From: Aeromonas bestiarum
GTDB taxonomy: Bacteria; Pseudomonadota; Gammaproteobacteria; Enterobacterales; Aeromonadaceae
NCBI RefSeq assembly: GCF_000819745.1
Contig: NZ_CDDA01000003.1
Location: 1 to 64,000, forward strand
Direction of reading: 5' to 3'
Length of the DNA: 64,000 nt
Shown: positions 1-9,304 of the stretch, piece after piece
Layout: the number at the start of each line of letters is the position of its first letter
Numbering within the stretch: the stretch's first letter is position 1
The notes under the pieces: generated by a model
Seen by the model: only the letters and a program-made list of their open reading frames with translations
Told to the model about the DNA's origin: nothing
The model's database searches: none
Translations under genes and position numbers: made by a program

Positions 1-14
1 TGGGACAGAGCCAT

Positions 15-41
15 AAAAAAGGAGGCCATCAGGCCTCCTTT
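15..41 (-). terminator. Rho-independent terminator of the first ompA gene
   Basis: A perfect 10-bp stem (AAAGGAGGCC / GGCCTCCTTT) with a 4-base loop lies just past the stop codon of the minus-strand porin and is followed on that strand by a run of T. Confidence 0.85.
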
Positions 42-59
42 CTATGTCACCTGAGTGAC

Positions 60-1061
60 TTACTGTTTCACTTCCTGTACGCCGGTGACGCGCACTTCAA
101 CGCGACGATCCGGGGCCAGGCAGGCGATCAGCTGTGCCTTGGCTTTGATGCCGTTGCACTGGGTGCCGGTGACCGGGCTGGCTTCGCCACGACCTTCGAT
201 GGCGACCTTGCCGGCAGGCAGACCCTTGCCGACCAGGAAGTCGGCCACGGTGCGGGCGCGGGCTTCAGACAGCTTCAGGTTGTAGGCGTCAGAACCGATG
301 CGGTCTGTGTAGCCAACGACCACGGCGCTGCCATCTTTCGGCTGCACGTCGACGATCTGCTGATACAGGGTATTAAGCGCGGCAACCCCTTCCGGCTTCA
401 GAGTGGATTTGCCGAAGGCAAACAGCACGTCCGAGCTCAGGGCGAAGTTCTTGTCGACGACCACGGGCTCAGGAACCGGCTCGGGCGCCGGTGCCGGGAC
501 AGGGGCAACATAAGAGGTGCGGTTCGGGTGCATCACCAGTTCCAGGGTGGCCACGCTCATGTTGGTTTCCCAGGTCTTCTGCTCATCACCCAGGTTCCAC
601 ATGTAGCGGTAGCGGGCTTGCACATCGATGAGGTCGGAGAGCTTGGCGGTCAGGCCCAGACCGGCCAGCGGCGCAGTGCCGTTGTCGCTGTTGCCGTTGC
701 CGTTGACGTGGTTGAAGTAGGCGCCGCCTTCTGCAAACACGGAGAAGATGTCGTTCAGCGGCAGACGGGCAAGACCGGACAGGGTGGCACCCTGGGTCTT
801 GAAGTCAACGCCATCGACGCCACCCTTGCCGGCGTAGAGGTAGCCCAGTTCGGCACCGAAGTTTTCGGTGAAGTTGTAGCCGCCAAACAGGGAGAGCGCG
901 GTGGCGTCCTTGTCAGCGTCCTTGCCAAAGTCGTTCAGGTCGTGGCCATAAGCCCAACCTGCGCCGATACCTGTGTACCAGTCGTTGGCTGCCTGAGCGG
1001 TGGAAGTTCCCATGGCCGCGATGGCCAGAGCAATCAGGGCGGGTGCCATTTTCATTTTCAT
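60..1061 (-). CDS. OmpA family outer membrane porin (downstream copy of a tandem pair)
   Basis: Outer membrane protein of 333 aa. Residues 1-24 form a signal peptide ending in AQA before an AND start. Residues 25 to about 190 look like the eight-stranded OmpA transmembrane barrel (alternating aromatic/polar stretches such as GYNFTENFGAELGY). Residues 190-205 are a Pro/Ala/Glu hinge. The rest is the OmpA/MotB-like peptidoglycan-binding domain, with the TDRIGSDAYN and LSEARA motifs and two Cys near the C-terminus. It is a close paralogue of the gene at 1493-2512, same strand, 431 bases upstream. Each copy has its own terminator, so they are probably separate transcripts. Tandem ompA genes are known from Aeromonas; which copy is called OmpAI or OmpAII cannot be settled here. 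Confidence 0.93.
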   Translation of the reverse strand: MKMKMAPALIALAIAAMGTSTAQAANDWYTGIGAGWAYGHDLNDFGKDADKDATALSLFGGYNFTENFGAELGYLYAGKGGVDGVDFKTQGATLSGLARLPLNDIFSVFAEGGAYFNHVNGNGNSDNGTAPLAGLGLTAKLSDLIDVQARYRYMWNLGDEQKTWETNMSVATLELVMHPNRTSYVAPVPAPAPEPVPEPVVVDKNFALSSDVLFAFGKSTLKPEGVAALNTLYQQIVDVQPKDGSAVVVGYTDRIGSDAYNLKLSEARARTVADFLVGKGLPAGKVAIEGRGEASPVTGTQCNGIKAKAQLIACLAPDRRVEVRVTGVQEVKQ

Positions 1062-1492
1062 CGTTTTATCCTCGTTGAGTTTGCCGTGCTAGGGCGTACT
1101 GCGCACTCTTCAGTTATACCGGTCACAAGTGACAATTCAGCTGCGACCTCCATGGTGAACCACGGCTGGCTTGAATGAAAAAAGAGATGGTTCCTGGATA
1201 CTCATGAAGTCTTGGCTTCATGGACAACTAACCGGACAAGAAGCACTTTTAATAGTTCATCCAATACCTTACAAGCGGGGTTACTGTATTCTTTTGACTC
1301 GCTTTGATCAAGTTTCTGTACAGATATCCAGCGGTAGTGCGGGTTGGAGCGAAAAAGCAGGCCGTGCGGCGGGGGAGAGGGTTTGACAGAAAGTGTCGCG
1401 TCTTGCTGCGTTTGCCATCAATCAATGGCAAGCGGGAAAACAAAAGGGGATGCCGTGGCATCCCCTTTTCGCATCATCTGAACAGAGTCAGA
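1062..1492. other. Intergenic region between the two ompA genes
   Basis: This 431-base gap holds the upstream region of the porin at 60-1061 (AT-rich stretches around 1240-1320 on the minus strand) and the terminator of the porin at 1493-2512. The ribosome-binding sequence GAGGAT lies just before the first porin's start. Short ORFs here lack plausible start signals and are not called. Confidence 0.6.
1442..1469 (-). terminator. Rho-independent terminator of the second ompA gene
   Basis: A 13-bp perfect stem (AAAAGGGGATGCC / GGCATCCCCTTTT) with a 2-base loop lies 24 bases past the stop codon of the porin at 1493-2512. The A and T flanks would let it work on both strands. Confidence 0.88.
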
Positions 1493-2512
1493 TTATTGCT
1501 GAACTTCTTGTACGCCAGAGACGCGAACTTCTACGCGACGATCCGGGGCCAGGCAGGAGATCAGCTGAGCTTTAGCCTTGACGGCGTTGCACTTGGTGCC
1601 AGTAACCGGGTTGGCTTCGCCACGACCTTCTACTGCAACCTTGCTGGCAGCCATACCTTTGCTCACCAGGAAGTTGGCAACGGTACGGGCACGGGCTTCG
1701 GACAGCTTCTGGTTGTAAGCGTCGGAACCGATGCGGTCGGTGTAACCAACGACAACAGCGTTGCCATCTTTCGGCTGGAATTCAACGATTTGCTGATACA
1801 GACCGTTCAGGGCTGCAACGCCTTCCGGCTTCAGGCTGTCTTTGCCAAAGGCAAACAGCACGTCGGAGTTCAGCGCGAAGTTCTTCTCGACAACCTGCGG
1901 GGCAGGAGCCGGAGCTTCTTCAACAACAGGAGCCGGAGCCGGCGCTACGTAGGAAGAACGGAACGGGTGGTATACGGCTTCCAGGGTCGCAACGCTCTGG
2001 TTGGACTTGTAGCGTACGTCGTCGGCGTGCAGGTCAGCCACGTCCCACATGTAGCGGTAGCGAGCTTGCAGATCCAGCGCGTCGTTGACCTTGTAGGTCA
2101 CGCCCAGGCCAGCCAGCGGGGATACTTTGGTATCGCTGGTGCCCATGCCGTCGGTGTGAGCCCAGTAGGCGCCGCCTTCAGCGAAGGCAGAGAAGTCGCC
2201 GCCCAGCGGCAGACGAGCGATACCGGACAGGGTGGCACCCTGGTTTTCGTAACGGTTGCCATCGGTGTTGCCACGGCCAGCGTACTGGTAGCCGAATTCG
2301 GTACCGAAGTTCTCGGTGAAGTTGTAACCAACGAAGGCGTTGGCAGCAGCCGCGTCTTCTTCGCCAGTGTTCACGCCTTCGATCTTGTTCAGACCGTTGA
2401 AGTGGGCAGCACCGACACCGGCACCGAAGTAGATGTCGTCAGCGGCGTGAGCTGCAGTTGCACCCATGGCAGCCATAGCGATGGCGATCAGGGAAGGAGC
2501 CATTTTCATCAT
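1493..2512 (-). CDS. OmpA family outer membrane porin (upstream copy of a tandem pair)
   Basis: Outer membrane protein of 339 aa, paralogous along its whole length to the gene at 60-1061. A signal peptide of about 23 residues ends AHA before ADD. The barrel is followed by an APAPAPVVEEAPAPAP-type hinge near residues 190-207 and the C-terminal peptidoglycan-binding OmpA domain (GYTDRIGSDAYNQKLSEARA). The barrels differ in their loop segments far more than the C-terminal domains do, which fits surface exposure of the loops. The start is set by GAGGAT seven bases upstream and by the signal peptide. Confidence 0.93.
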   Translation of the reverse strand: MMKMAPSLIAIAMAAMGATAAHAADDIYFGAGVGAAHFNGLNKIEGVNTGEEDAAAANAFVGYNFTENFGTEFGYQYAGRGNTDGNRYENQGATLSGIARLPLGGDFSAFAEGGAYWAHTDGMGTSDTKVSPLAGLGVTYKVNDALDLQARYRYMWDVADLHADDVRYKSNQSVATLEAVYHPFRSSYVAPAPAPVVEEAPAPAPQVVEKNFALNSDVLFAFGKDSLKPEGVAALNGLYQQIVEFQPKDGNAVVVGYTDRIGSDAYNQKLSEARARTVANFLVSKGMAASKVAVEGRGEANPVTGTKCNAVKAKAQLISCLAPDRRVEVRVSGVQEVQQ

Positions 2513-2821
2513 AAAAAAATCCTCGTTGAGATGGCACGTTGTTCACGTGCTTCGCACTTTTTAATTTATGTAAGCTGCAGGCTCTGCCGAACAACAGCGT
2601 TGAGTCTGGCAGGGATCCCGGTTCCATCCGGGAGGCACACATTCCTGGTGCACAAAGCGAGCGGGTGGCAGCGTAAGCAATGCCTTCAACCCTTCACGAA
2701 CAGCCGATGTCATTCCGATGACGTGGCGCACTCTATGCCGATTTCAAAACATGATCAAGCTCACACATAAGCCATATGGCAAATTGTGTCGTGTGGATAA
2801 CTGGCTGTTTATCCAAATTAA
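2513..2821. other. Upstream region of the ompA pair
   Basis: This 309-base gap lies between the minus-strand porin and the 3' end of the minus-strand unknown gene. It should hold the porin promoter. On the minus strand, GTGCGAAGCAC and CACGTGAACAACGTG inverted repeats lie within 50 bases of the porin start and would form 5' leader hairpins. No gene is supported. Confidence 0.45.
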
Positions 2822-3418
2822 TTAGTGATCCAAATAGGCTCTGTGCAGCTTCTTTTCGAGTTTCATATAGGCCTGAACCCAGTCAGGTTGCGCCATGGAG
2901 GGAGATTCCCTCGCCTGGAACACCGCCAGATAATCGGCCTGGGTTGCTTCGCACAGTAAGGGTGTGAAGCTGAGCAAAAAATGACGGGCAAGGTAGGGAT
3001 CGAGGGGCCAGATATTGAGGATGGCCCGTGCCACGGGCTGAACCGCAGCTGAACAGCGAAAATGGCGGTGACCCGCTTCCAGCCAGAGTGCCATCTCGGC
3101 GAGCCCGCTTTCGGGTACCAGACCGCCGTCGCCCTGCTCGTTGGCAAGGGCAAGGCGGTGGCCATTGTCGAGCAGCAGATGTCCGTCTTGTTGCAAGACG
3201 CCATCGTGACTGCGCAGGGTCAGCCCCGCCACTGGCTGTTCGAGAAACAGGCTGCTTTTGTCATCGAGCGCAGTCAAAACCGCTGCTGCCTGCTCATGCA
3301 TGGCGGCCGGCAACCAGAAGGCTTCGGCGCGTGTCTGCTGGCCTTGCATCAACTGGCGGGTGAGTTCTGCAGGTGTTGAAACTGGGTGTAAACAGGAGAT
3401 TATGCCGGGGAGCGCCAT
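2822..3418 (-). CDS. Conserved-looking hypothetical protein, unrecognised
   Basis: A 198-aa protein that I do not recognise. It has no signal peptide, membrane segment or clear motif. It is rich in Leu, Ala, His and Gln, with a probably helical C-terminal half (around YMKLEKKLHRAYLDH). Codon use matches the neighbouring chromosomal genes, so it reads as a real cytosolic protein. It stands alone on its strand, between the porin pair and the XRE regulator. The start ATG follows a weak GGAAC sequence. Confidence 0.7.
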   Translation of the reverse strand: MALPGIISCLHPVSTPAELTRQLMQGQQTRAEAFWLPAAMHEQAAAVLTALDDKSSLFLEQPVAGLTLRSHDGVLQQDGHLLLDNGHRLALANEQGDGGLVPESGLAEMALWLEAGHRHFRCSAAVQPVARAILNIWPLDPYLARHFLLSFTPLLCEATQADYLAVFQARESPSMAQPDWVQAYMKLEKKLHRAYLDH

Positions 3419-3677
3419 GAGTTCCTACTCTTTAGGGATAGCTGGCGGATTATACGAGTTATTCCTGCAGCAACAATAAAGGTTTCTTTTCGAGACTGTT
3501 TACCTGAGGCGGTTGAGCGATTACCATCCCCGATGTTTGCAAGGGTTGTCGTCGAAAGACGCTGATTAAAGATAGAGGCTCGACCATAACGAGTCCGTTC
3601 AAAACTGATACACTTGACTACGAGTCGTCGCGAAAAATAAAGGTGGAGTCAATCCGCCGTACGGAGTATGGAACAAT

Positions 3678-3944
3678 ATGAATTCAAATATCGTAACTGT
3701 TGGTAAGAAGATCCGTCAGATCCGTGAAGCGGTCGGTTTGAGCCGTCCCAAGTTTGCCGATCTGCTGGGCGTTCCCCCGACCACCCTGAAGAACTATGAA
3801 CTGGGTTATCGTGAAGTAGGTGGCGCCTTCCTGGTGGCACTGGCTCACCACCCTGAGCTGCACAAGTTCACCCTCTGGCTGCTGGCTGACAAGAAAGTCG
3901 CCGAAATTGGCCAGATCGGTCCGGACGATATTGCCAAGGCTTGA
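3678..3944 (+). CDS. XRE-type helix-turn-helix protein, 88 aa
   Basis: A small DNA-binding protein. Residues 8-60 fit the XRE/Cro fold: KKIRQIREAVGLSRPKFADL gives helices 1-2, and GVPPTTLKNYELGYREV gives the recognition helix with the usual N-Y-E-x-G turn. No ligand or oligomerisation domain follows beyond about 25 residues. It is monocistronic with its own terminator at 3962-3991. Targets are unknown; the DNA-binding role is inferred from the fold. Confidence 0.82.
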   Translation: MNSNIVTVGKKIRQIREAVGLSRPKFADLLGVPPTTLKNYELGYREVGGAFLVALAHHPELHKFTLWLLADKKVAEIGQIGPDDIAKA

Positions 3945-3961
3945 TTTAATTGGGCTTTGAC

Positions 3962-3991
3962 AAAAATGCCGCCATTGAGGCGGCATTTTTT
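3962..3991 (+). terminator. Terminator after the XRE regulator
   Basis: AAAAATGCCGCC pairs with GGCGGCATTTTT around a 5-base loop, 18 bases after the stop codon, ending in seven T. Confidence 0.9.
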
Positions 3992-4148
3992 TATCCATCA
4001 AATAACCACTTCATTTAATTAAATTTGGCTAAGTGTGCTCTCACCAAGGCTTTTCACGAAAATACCTTGGCAAGTCGGATTAATCCTCAGAAAATTCCTG
4101 CCCTAAAATCAGGGTTATCCTTCGCATGATGCGCACAGTGAGACAAGC

Positions 4149-5510
4149 ATGAGTCAAATCCTTCCCCAGGCCAGAGATGGCTTTACCAGTAAATTCGGTG
4201 TCCTTGCCGCCACCCTGGGTTCAGCCGTCGGGCTGGGCAATATCTGGAAATTTCCCTACCTGACGGGTGAAAACGGCGGCGCCGGTTTTCTGCTGGTCTA
4301 TGTGATTGCCACCCTGCTGGTGGGGCTGCCGGTGATGATTTCCGAGATCATGCTGGGTCGCAAGGGCAAGGCGGATGCGGTGACCACCCTGAGCAAGCTG
4401 GGTCCCAAGGGACAGCCCTGGTGGCTGATCGCCCTGATGGGAGTGGTCGCGGCTTTCCTCATCATGTCCTTTTATTCCGAAGTGGCGGCCTGGGTATTTG
4501 CCTATATCTTCAAGGCCATCAGCGGCGAGATATTGTCGACCGACCCTGCGGTCACGGGCGCGGCCTTCAATGCACTCATCACCAACCCGCTGCAGAGCCT
4601 GCTCTGGCAATGGCTGGTGCTGGCGCTGATGGGGGGCATACTGCTGATGGGGGTTTCCAAGGGGATCGAAGCGGTCACCAAGAAGCTGATGCCGGTGCTC
4701 TTCATCCTGCTGCTGGTGATCGGCATTCGCAGTCTGACCCTGCCGGGCGCTAGCCAGGGTCTGCATTTTCTGTTCTCGCCGGACTTTTCCAAGATCACCG
4801 CCGGTGTGGTGCTGACCGCCATGGGGCTGGCCTTCTTCAAGCTCTCCATCGGCATGGGTTGCATGATGACCTATGGCAGCTACTTCCGGGATGATCAGAA
4901 CATTCCGCTCACCACCTTCCGGGTGATGTGCGCCGATCTGTTCGTCTCCATGCTGGCGGGGATCGCCATCTTCCCGGCCGTGTTCGCCTTCGGGTTCGAG
5001 CCCTCCGCCGGCCCCTCCCTGCTGTTCATCACCATTCCGGCTGTGTTTGCCAGCATACCGTTCGGTCACCTGTTCATGGTGCTGTTCTTCGTGCTCTCCG
5101 CCATCGCGGCGACGGGCGCCATGCTCTCCATCCTGGAAGTGCCTGTCTCTGTGGTGTCCGAGCGTTTCCACATGAGCCGCCCCAAGGCGACCCTGCTCAA
5201 CCTGCTGGTGCTGGGGGCGGTGGGTTCGACCTGTGCGCTCTCCAACAGCTCGCTGGCGGAGGTGCAGATCGCCGGCAAGACCTTCTTCGACCTGTTCGAC
5301 TTCGTCTCCTCCAACGTATTGATGCCCCTTGGCGGTATCTTCCTCTGCCTGTTCGTGGGCTGGGTGTGGGGCTTTGAGCGGATGAAGGAGGCGCTGACCA
5401 ACGGCGGTGAACTGGAGCTGGCCATCCTCAAGCCGCTGTTCTTCATCATTCGTTATGTGTCGCCGCTGCTGATCCTGATCGTCATGCTCAAGGGGCTGGG
5501 GCTGTTCTGA
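4149..5510 (+). CDS. Sodium-dependent transporter, NSS/SNF family
   Basis: An inner-membrane secondary transporter of 453 aa with about 11-12 hydrophobic segments. The N-terminal signature GSAVGLGNIWKFPYLTGENGG (around residues 26-45, TM1) is the diagnostic sodium- and substrate-binding motif of the neurotransmitter:sodium symporter family, whose bacterial members (LeuT, TnaT, MhsT) take up amino acids. The substrate is not readable from sequence. It is flanked by terminators on both sides, so it is monocistronic. Confidence 0.92.
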   Translation: MSQILPQARDGFTSKFGVLAATLGSAVGLGNIWKFPYLTGENGGAGFLLVYVIATLLVGLPVMISEIMLGRKGKADAVTTLSKLGPKGQPWWLIALMGVVAAFLIMSFYSEVAAWVFAYIFKAISGEILSTDPAVTGAAFNALITNPLQSLLWQWLVLALMGGILLMGVSKGIEAVTKKLMPVLFILLLVIGIRSLTLPGASQGLHFLFSPDFSKITAGVVLTAMGLAFFKLSIGMGCMMTYGSYFRDDQNIPLTTFRVMCADLFVSMLAGIAIFPAVFAFGFEPSAGPSLLFITIPAVFASIPFGHLFMVLFFVLSAIAATGAMLSILEVPVSVVSERFHMSRPKATLLNLLVLGAVGSTCALSNSSLAEVQIAGKTFFDLFDFVSSNVLMPLGGIFLCLFVGWVWGFERMKEALTNGGELELAILKPLFFIIRYVSPLLILIVMLKGLGLF

Positions 5511-5533
5511 TGGCTTGCCTGCCGCAAGAAAGC

Positions 5534-5562
5534 AAAAAGAGCGCCGTTGGCGCTCTTTTTTT
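5534..5562 (+). terminator. Bidirectional terminator between the NSS transporter and rssA
   Basis: A perfect stem (AAAAAGAGCGCC / GGCGCTCTTTTT) with a 3-base loop sits between two convergent genes and carries A and T tails on both sides. Confidence 0.88.
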
Positions 5563-5589
5563 ATGGGCTCATCAGGGTGGCACCCGGCG

Positions 5590-6456
5590 TCATATCAAAC
5601 CGAGGCGGGAGAGCTCCTCCTTGAGCTGCTCCACGTTGCGCTCGACACAGGCCTCCCCCTCGTTGATGGCATCGCCCGCCCGGTGAAAGTCCATGATGGA
5701 GAAGCTGCCAAGGCGCGGGCAGAGCTGGATCTCGGGGGGATCCCCCGCCATCCGCGCGCGGGTGATGCGCTCCTGCATTATGTTGATGGAGCCTGTCATC
5801 ACGCTCCACATGCCGGGGGTGTTGGGGCCCTCACCCCGGTTGAACCACTGGCTGAAGCGGTTGCCGCTGACGGGCTCGTCCGGTTCGTCGGTCCAGGGCT
5901 GGTGCATGTCGGCGTTGAGGTTGACGGCGATCACCACCTCGGCCCCCATGGCGCGGGCCAGCGAGATGGGCACAGGGTTGACCACGGCGCCATCCACCAG
6001 CCAGCGATCCTCGACCAGGGTGGGGGTCAGTATGCCGGGCATGCCACAGGAGGCGCGCACGCACTGGCGCAGCGGCCCCTGTTGCAGCCAGATCTCGCGA
6101 CCGGTATCGAGCTCTGTGGCGACGCAGGCGAAGGGCAGCGGCAGGCTCTCGATGGCGGGATCGCCTAAGTGATTGGCGGCGATGCCGAACACCTTTTCAC
6201 CGCGAAACAGGCCGCCGGAGAGGGCGGGATCGAGCAGGCCGACCACCTGCAGCCGGCTGAAGCCGCGCACCCAGGACTCCAGTTTGTCCAGCTCGCCCGC
6301 GGCATAGGCGGCGCCGACGAAGCTGCCGATGGAGCAGCCTGCCACCAGATCCGGTTTTACACCGAGCCGCTCCAGCGCCCGTATGATGCCGATGTGCGCC
6401 CATCCTCGGGCAGCGCCACTGCCCAGAGCCAATCCCACGCGGGGTTTTCGTGACAC
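5590..6456 (-). CDS. rssA: Patatin-like phospholipase RssA
   Basis: A 288-aa patatin-fold serine hydrolase. The oxyanion loop GSGAARG is near residue 12, the nucleophile elbow GCSIGS is near residue 40 (Ser catalytic), and the dyad Asp is in DGAVVNPVP near residue 160. The late segment RMAGDPPEIQLCPRLG also matches RssA of E. coli. In E. coli rssA neighbours rssB, but here it is followed (minus strand, upstream) by an unrelated GGDEF gene. The physiological substrate of RssA is not established. Confidence 0.9.
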   Translation of the reverse strand: MSRKPRVGLALGSGAARGWAHIGIIRALERLGVKPDLVAGCSIGSFVGAAYAAGELDKLESWVRGFSRLQVVGLLDPALSGGLFRGEKVFGIAANHLGDPAIESLPLPFACVATELDTGREIWLQQGPLRQCVRASCGMPGILTPTLVEDRWLVDGAVVNPVPISLARAMGAEVVIAVNLNADMHQPWTDEPDEPVSGNRFSQWFNRGEGPNTPGMWSVMTGSINIMQERITRARMAGDPPEIQLCPRLGSFSIMDFHRAGDAINEGEACVERNVEQLKEELSRLGLI

Positions 6457-6489
6457 TTTGTCTCTCCTGAGGTGAGTGAGGCGTTCAGC

Positions 6490-8163
6490 TTACCCGGTGT
6501 TTTTTGCGCCGTCATCCTGCCAGCGTTCGCTGCGATTGCGACCGTTGGCCTTGGCCCGATAGAGGGCCACGTCCGCCCGGCGGATCGCCTCCTGCAGCTG
6601 TGTCTCGGGGGCGCAGTGGTGATAGCCCAGGCTGACGGTGACCGCCAGGGTGGGCGCAATCTCGCCCCACGGATGGCGGGCTATCTGCAGGCGCAACCGC
6701 TCGGCCAGCTGATCCAGCGGCTCGGACCCCTTGGCAACCAGCAGCAGAAATTCCTCGCCACCCCAGCGGATCAGGGCATCCTCTTTTCTGGTCTGGCCCT
6801 GGCAGAGCCTGACCAGCTGGATAAGCACCCGATCGCCGACCTCGTGACCAAAGTGGTCGTTGACCAGCTTGAAGTGATCGCAATCGAACATGATCACCCC
6901 GACGCCGCGCGCCCTGGCATGGGCACGGGCCTGTTCAAATTCGTCGAAGTAGTGACGATTGAAGGCGCCGGTCAGGGCATCGTGGTTGGAGAGATAGTCC
7001 AGCTGCCGGTTCAGGCGGTGGGACTTGAGGCTGGAGAGCGCCGCCAGCACCATGAAGAGGATGGCGATCAGGGTCGGGGCCGATTGCCAGAGCAGGGCCT
7101 GCAACAGGGAGAGCAGCGGGATGCGATGGATCAGGGTGAGCCCGGTATCGGGAATGGCGTGAACCAGTTGAAAGGCGCCCTGGCGCCATTGGTAGCTATC
7201 CCGTTCGGCCTGGAACTTTGGGACAAAGTCAGCTCCCTGATGATTGCTGGCCAGGATCTGCTGATGCTGATTGACCAGAAACAGGCTGCCGATGCCGGGT
7301 GTGGACTCATCCAGCAGCTGTTCGAGCCGCGAGAGCAGCACATCTATGCTGATGACGCCCACCAGCACCTGATCCTTCACTATGGGTTGCGACAGTGAGA
7401 TCATCTGTCCCTCCCCGGCAAAGTCCTCGTAGGGGCGCGATACGATGGCGCGCTGGCTGGGATTTTGCTGTTTCAGGGCATCCTGCCAGTAGGATTTCAG
7501 ATAGATGGCGCGATGAAAGCGAAACTGGCTGGAGGGGATCCAGGGGTAGAGGTAGATGAAGTCATCCACCCCGGTGAAGTAGATCCAGGCAACCTTGTCC
7601 CCCAGCAGCTTGTTGGTGGTGGAGAGCAGGGGGGAGAGGCTCAGCGCCAGGTGCAGTCTGGCTTCCCGCTCGCTGCCCCGGGCGGGCAGCTGGCCCAGGC
7701 CGGTCAGATTGCCGCTGAGCCCCTCGGGCAGGTTGCCGGGCACCTTGTCCAGCGAAAACCCCCTCTCCGGCGAGGCTTGCAGGGCGCCATAGAGCTGGCG
7801 GGTCAGCGCCGATTGCGGATTGCTGCGCAGTCGCTCCTCGGCCTGGCCGCGCATGGCCTCGAGAAAGGTCTCCATCTGCTGAAACTGGGATCGCAAGCGG
7901 GCGGCCGTGTTGAGGGTGTCGCGCTCATAGAGTTCGGTGACATGTTTCAGGGTCTGATGAATCGTGAGGGTCAGCAGCAGTGTGACGATGGCGCCAAGCA
8001 GCCATTGCAGCTTGTGTGTGACGAGAGAGGGACTTGGTGCAGGCATAGGCGGTGGGGTTGGGTCTGGGCGGTTCGGTTCATCAGTGTAGGGCAGAACTGT
8101 CAGGAACGTCTCCTGTGGATCCGGTTTAGGTGATCTTCCACCGCTCCTGTTACGTTTTGTCAC
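6490..8163 (-). CDS. Membrane-bound diguanylate cyclase with periplasmic sensor
   Basis: A predicted c-di-GMP synthase of about 557 aa. One membrane segment (near residues 52-70) and a second (near 345-365) bracket a periplasmic region of about 270 residues that resembles the double PDC/Cache type of sensor. The GGDEF domain fills the C-terminus: a GGEEF active site is preceded five residues earlier by an RKED inhibitory (RxxD) site, so both catalysis and product feedback look intact. The GTG start at 8163 has no good ribosome-binding site. An ATG at 8046, just before the first membrane helix, is an equally likely start. Confidence 0.87.
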   Translation of the reverse strand: MTKRNRSGGRSPKPDPQETFLTVLPYTDEPNRPDPTPPPMPAPSPSLVTHKLQWLLGAIVTLLLTLTIHQTLKHVTELYERDTLNTAARLRSQFQQMETFLEAMRGQAEERLRSNPQSALTRQLYGALQASPERGFSLDKVPGNLPEGLSGNLTGLGQLPARGSEREARLHLALSLSPLLSTTNKLLGDKVAWIYFTGVDDFIYLYPWIPSSQFRFHRAIYLKSYWQDALKQQNPSQRAIVSRPYEDFAGEGQMISLSQPIVKDQVLVGVISIDVLLSRLEQLLDESTPGIGSLFLVNQHQQILASNHQGADFVPKFQAERDSYQWRQGAFQLVHAIPDTGLTLIHRIPLLSLLQALLWQSAPTLIAILFMVLAALSSLKSHRLNRQLDYLSNHDALTGAFNRHYFDEFEQARAHARARGVGVIMFDCDHFKLVNDHFGHEVGDRVLIQLVRLCQGQTRKEDALIRWGGEEFLLLVAKGSEPLDQLAERLRLQIARHPWGEIAPTLAVTVSLGYHHCAPETQLQEAIRRADVALYRAKANGRNRSERWQDDGAKNTG

Positions 8164-8242
8164 ATTTATACATAGTCACGGCATAGTCAGGGGGTAACAT
8201 TGTACCCATCATTGATGAAGTGCCCCCTTTTCTCTTAATTTC

Positions 8243-9304
8243 ATGGATTGCTTGATGAAAATGCGTATGTGGCTGTCGATAGCCTGTCTCTCCCTGCTGA
8301 TGTCGGGTGTCTGGTATTACCGTAACAACGAACCTGCCAGCAAACCCCAGCCCCGCCAGGTCAATATCAGGGCGCAGACGGTCAAGCAGAGCCTGGCCGA
8401 ACCCACCATCAAGCTGGTGAGCAAGCTGGCGGCCAATCGCTCCGTGGTGATAAGCCCCGAGGTGACAGGCCGCATCGTCAAGATAGCGGTGCGCTCCGGC
8501 CAGCAGGTCAAGCGGGGCGATACCCTGATCGCCCTGGATACGGGCAAGCAGCTGGCGGAGCTCGCGGAGCAGAACGCCAGCGTGCGCGACGAGGCCCGCA
8601 AGCTGCGGGACATGCGCCGGCTGGTGGCGCGCGGTGCCATCACCACCTCAGAGCTGGAAGGGCAGGAGGCCATAGTGGCCCAGGCCCAGGCCCGCGCCGA
8701 TGCGGCCAAGTATGAGTTGTCGCTGCGCACCCTGCAGGCACCGTTTGACGGTACCGTCAGCCTGATCGATCTGAGTGAAGGGGCCCTGGTCAACAGCGGC
8801 GATACCCTGCTCCATCTGGATGAGCTGGCCAGGCTGCGGCTCGATCTGGCGGTGCCAGAGCGCTATCTCTCCCTGCTGCGCCCCGGCATGGCGGTGACGG
8901 CGACCAGCTCGGCCTGGCCGGATCAAGCGTTCAGCGGCGTGCTGGAGACCCTCGACAGTCGGGTGTCCAACGATACCCAGAACATCAAGGCGCGCGTCAT
9001 CATTCCCAATCCCGATGGTCAGCTGCGCCCCGGCATGCTGCTCAACGTCGAGCTCTCCCTGCCACCCCAGAAGATGACCCTGATCCCGGCCCAGTCGGTG
9101 GAGTATGCCGGCGCGCAACGTTTCGTCTATCGCCTGGAGGCGGACGGTCGGGTGACGCGGGTGCCCGTGGTGCTGGGGGATACCCATGGCGAGGAGGTGT
9201 GGGTCACCGAGGGCCTGAAGGTCGGCGATCGCATCGCAGTCGAGGGGCTGGTCAATCTGCGTGACGGTGCCAGCGTGCACGATCTGGCGGAGGTAAAAGG
9301 CTGA
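8243..9304 (+). CDS. RND efflux periplasmic adaptor (membrane fusion protein)
   Basis: An adaptor of about 353 aa that links an RND pump to an outer membrane channel. An N-terminal hydrophobic anchor (MRMWLSIACLSLLMSGVWYY) is followed by a lipoyl half (VTGRIVKIAVRSGQQVKRGD), a short coiled-coil hairpin, the second lipoyl half (APFDGTVSL) and a beta-barrel/MP domain. The stop codon overlaps the pump's ATG by one base (TGATG), so the two are translationally coupled. ATG at 8255 is an alternative start with a short GGA spacing. No outer membrane factor gene follows, so a shared TolC is likely. Confidence 0.9.
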   Translation: MDCLMKMRMWLSIACLSLLMSGVWYYRNNEPASKPQPRQVNIRAQTVKQSLAEPTIKLVSKLAANRSVVISPEVTGRIVKIAVRSGQQVKRGDTLIALDTGKQLAELAEQNASVRDEARKLRDMRRLVARGAITTSELEGQEAIVAQAQARADAAKYELSLRTLQAPFDGTVSLIDLSEGALVNSGDTLLHLDELARLRLDLAVPERYLSLLRPGMAVTATSSAWPDQAFSGVLETLDSRVSNDTQNIKARVIIPNPDGQLRPGMLLNVELSLPPQKMTLIPAQSVEYAGAQRFVYRLEADGRVTRVPVVLGDTHGEEVWVTEGLKVGDRIAVEGLVNLRDGASVHDLAEVKG

